From an uncultured SAR86 cluster bacterium (lineage in GTDB: Bacteria > Pseudomonadota > Gammaproteobacteria > Magnimaribacterales > D2472): 50,678 nt of DNA. The position numbers were made by a program, and so were the translations under genes. Below the pieces are notes generated by a model. The model saw only the letters and a program-made list of their open reading frames with translations, searched no databases and was not told the DNA's origin. The stretch lies in NCBI GenBank assembly GCA_902514105.1, contig CABXPU010000006.1:1-50678 (forward strand), in the 5' to 3' direction. This document shows positions 48,068-50,678 of the stretch, piece after piece; position 1 is the stretch's first letter, and each line of letters begins with the position of its first letter.

Positions 48068-48807
48068 TTGTTTAAAAATTGGTTTGCAATTTTAGCAAAC
48101 TCTTTACCATTAAGCGAAGCCCCTCCAATTAAAGCTCCATCAACGCAATCTTCTTTAAATAATTCTTCTGCGTTTTCGCTAGTTACGCTGCCTCCGTATA
48201 TAACTTTTGGCACCATACTGTTTTTAGATGTGGATTGTACTATATCTTTAATATATTTATGAATAGTATTTATTTCGTGCATTTTTGGAAGTTTTCCAGT
48301 TCCAATTGCCCAAATAGGTTCATACGCAATAGTAAAATCTTCTGCAAGATCAACATTTTTGATTGTTTTATTAATTTGATTAAATAGGTAATCTTTAGTG
48401 TTCCCAGAAAGATAATCTTCTTCTGGCTCACCTATACACATAACAATAGACATCTTTTTATCTTGAGCTACCAATAATTTTTCTCTTACATTAAGATCTG
48501 TTTCACCAAATAATGTTCTCCTTTCAGAGTGACCAATTATAGAAAATTGGCATCCTAAATCTTTGCACGCTTCAATTGATATTGATCCAGTTCTTGCTCC
48601 ATTAGAAATATCTATATCTTGAGATCCTATACTAATGTTTGCCTTATTAATTATATTAGAGACCTGGTCTAAGTATAAATAAGGGGGGCAAATTGCAGTG
48701 GAAGAAATGGCAGAATCTTTAATATTTTCTTGAAAATCTTTAAACCAAATCTTATTTAACTCTAGGGAGCCATTAGATTTCCAATTACCAATAATTGATC
48801 TATCCAT
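48058..48807 (-). CDS. tpiA: Triosephosphate isomerase
   Basis: IGNWKSNGS, GHSERR, AYEPIWAIGTGK, VIYGGSV, DGALIGGASL. Confidence 0.98.
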   Translation of the reverse strand: MDRSIIGNWKSNGSLELNKIWFKDFQENIKDSAISSTAICPPYLYLDQVSNIINKANISIGSQDIDISNGARTGSISIEACKDLGCQFSIIGHSERRTLFGETDLNVREKLLVAQDKKMSIVMCIGEPEEDYLSGNTKDYLFNQINKTIKNVDLAEDFTIAYEPIWAIGTGKLPKMHEINTIHKYIKDIVQSTSKNSMVPKVIYGGSVTSENAEELFKEDCVDGALIGGASLNGKEFAKIANQFLNKGL

Positions 48808-48810
48808 AAT

Positions 48811-50133
48811 TTATGATTTTGATTTAATTAATTTAGCTATATCTTCAGCAAATTTCTTGGCAACATTTTCTACAGATGCTTCTACCATAACTCTAATAAT
48901 ATTTTCTGTTCCTGATGGTCTAACCAGCACCCTGCCAACAGTCATATCACCTTCAATCTCTTTTATAAAAGATTTAATCTCAGAATCATTAACTAGATCT
49001 TTATTCTTAACTGGAATGTTGATATTAATTTGGGGAAACTTCGAATAATTCGCTAAAACTTCTTGTGGATCTTTCTCCAACATAAGCAAAGAACTTATAA
49101 CTTTTAAAGCGGCAATAGTCCCATCACCTGTGCTAATAAGATCTCTACAAATTATATGGCCTGAACTTTCTCCACCAAGCATCCAACCCTTTTCGGTAAG
49201 TTTTTTACTAACAAACTTATCTCCCACATCGGCTCTAACAAATTTATAACCTAACTTTTTAATACCTTCTTCTAAGCCATGATTTGACATTAGTGTGCCT
49301 ACTACTCCTGACCAAACACCTGTCCTATTTGGATTAGCAAAAGCTAAAATGTATAACAGATCATCTCCATCTAAAATATTACCTTCTTTATCTATTAAGA
49401 TAACCCTATCTCCATCTCCATCCAAAGTTACTCCAAAATCAGCTCTATGCTTAACAACCATTTTTTGGGCAAGCTCAGGATGTGTTGATCCGCATTCATG
49501 ATTAATATTAAACCCATCAGGTTGTACCCCAAACTCTATTACTTCGGCTCCTAATTCTCTAAAGATTGCTGGACTAACTTTGTAACAAGCGCCGTGTGCA
49601 CAATCAATAACAATTCTAAGATTGTTAAAAGAAACACCTGAAGGAACTGTAGATTTACAAAATTCTATATATCTTGCACCAGACTCATGAAAAGTTTCAG
49701 CTTTTCCTAAAGTAGATGTTTCAACTAAATTTAAATCAGATTTAAGAACTTTTTCTATTTTTCTTTCAAGATCCCTAGAAATTTTTACACCATTAGCATC
49801 AAAGATTTTAATTCCGTTATCTAAAAAATTATTATGAGATGCACTAATAACTATTCCAAATTGTTTGCGAAAAGTCTTTGTAAGAAGAGCAACTCCTGGC
49901 GTTGGTATAGGGCCTAATAACCTTACATTTACTCCTGAAGCTATAAAGCCAGCTTCTAAAGCTGCCTCTAACATATAACCAGATACACGAGTATCTTTTC
50001 CAATCATGACAGTATCAAAACCTTCTTCCTTTAAAACAATTCCAGCAGCATGTCCTATCTTAAGACATACTTCAGGGGTTATCTCTGTTTGAACAGGTCC
50101 TCTTATTCCATCAGTTCCGAATTTCAAGTCCAT
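48811..50133 (-). CDS. glmM: Phosphoglucosamine mutase
   Basis: FGTDGIRG, ISASHNNFLDNGIKIF, LDGDGDR, RPSGTENIIRVMVE. Confidence 0.98.
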   Translation of the reverse strand: MDLKFGTDGIRGPVQTEITPEVCLKIGHAAGIVLKEEGFDTVMIGKDTRVSGYMLEAALEAGFIASGVNVRLLGPIPTPGVALLTKTFRKQFGIVISASHNNFLDNGIKIFDANGVKISRDLERKIEKVLKSDLNLVETSTLGKAETFHESGARYIEFCKSTVPSGVSFNNLRIVIDCAHGACYKVSPAIFRELGAEVIEFGVQPDGFNINHECGSTHPELAQKMVVKHRADFGVTLDGDGDRVILIDKEGNILDGDDLLYILAFANPNRTGVWSGVVGTLMSNHGLEEGIKKLGYKFVRADVGDKFVSKKLTEKGWMLGGESSGHIICRDLISTGDGTIAALKVISSLLMLEKDPQEVLANYSKFPQININIPVKNKDLVNDSEIKSFIKEIEGDMTVGRVLVRPSGTENIIRVMVEASVENVAKKFAEDIAKLIKSKS

Positions 50134-50142
50134 GATTTTGAA

Positions 50143-50678
50143 TTACAGCTCTTCTGCTGGACCTTTTATTGGAGTTTTCTTTGATTCCTTTTTTGATACA
50201 TCATCATCTGTCCAATCTTTTGGAGCTCTTGGTTTGGCTCCTGCCATAATGTCATCAATTTGATCTGCATCAATAGTTTCATACTTAAGCAGAGCTGAAG
50301 CCATCTCATGAAGCTTATCTAAATTTTCATTTAACATTTTCTGAGATTTTTTATAACAAGTATCTATAATTGTTTTAACTTCAGAATCTATAATTTTTGA
50401 TGTCTCGTCACTTCTAAAGCTTGCTGGTGAAGCTGCAGAGCGACCTAAGAAAGGACTACCCTCGTCTTCTCCAAACTTTAAAGGGCCTAAAACTTCAGAT
50501 AAACCCCATTTCGTAACCATATTTGTAGCTATATTAGTTGCAACTTCAATATCATTAGATGCGCCTGTGGTAATTCCTTTAGGCCCATTAATAATTTCTT
50601 CCGCGATTCTGCCTCCATACAATGCACAAATCCTAGATAATAAGTATTCTTTGCTTTGCATATACATATCTTCTTCAG
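50143..50678 (-). CDS. ftsH: ATP-dependent zinc metalloprotease FtsH, C-terminal fragment cut by window edge
   Basis: LSRICALYGGRIAEEIINGPKGITTGASNDIEVATNIATNMVTKWGLSEVLGPLKF. Confidence 0.96.
   Translation of the reverse strand, partial: EEDMYMQSKEYLLSRICALYGGRIAEEIINGPKGITTGASNDIEVATNIATNMVTKWGLSEVLGPLKFGEDEGSPFLGRSAASPASFRSDETSKIIDSEVKTIIDTCYKKSQKMLNENLDKLHEMASALLKYETIDADQIDDIMAGAKPRAPKDWTDDDVSKKESKKTPIKGPAEEL

Overview
This 50.7-kb AT-rich bacterial window is densely coded and made almost entirely of core genes. Protein families and gene order point to a streamlined gammaproteobacterium, possibly SAR86-like; that placement is an inference. From left to right it carries: a rearranged dcw start (ftsI', ftsL, rsmH, ftsZ, mraZ) with rnpB and rsmI; an lpoA-like gene; sspA-petCBA-rpsI-rplM; zapE/degS-like; murA-ibaG-mlaC diverging from kdsD-lptA-lptB-rpoN-mgtE; yhdP-mreDCB; gatCAB; an acyl-CoA ligase plus MaoC pair; prmC-prfA-hemA/lolB-ispE-tRNA-Gln-prs-rplY-pth-ychF-tRNA-Met; two small hydrophobic ORFs; pnp-rpsO-truB-rbfA-infB-nusA-rimP-tRNA-fMet; tRNA-Leu; an MBL-fold gene; and secG-tpiA-glmM-ftsH'. 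I found no CRISPR array, transposon, prophage or defence island. The items most worth a second look are: (1) two tandem, apparently paralogous 71/77-aa membrane miniproteins separated by a very strong terminator placed 8 nt before the second start codon, with a candidate antiterminator; (2) ftsZ sitting between mraZ and rsmH; (3) a Rieske gene whose Tat signal is only in frame if translation starts at AUA; (4) an initiator tRNA with U1.U72 instead of C1.A72; (5) a duplicated secG 5' end that forms a 21-codon micro-ORF; (6) loss of kdsC, lptC, mlaFED and mlaB from the lpt/mla locus; (7) head-to-head genes with almost no intergenic DNA.
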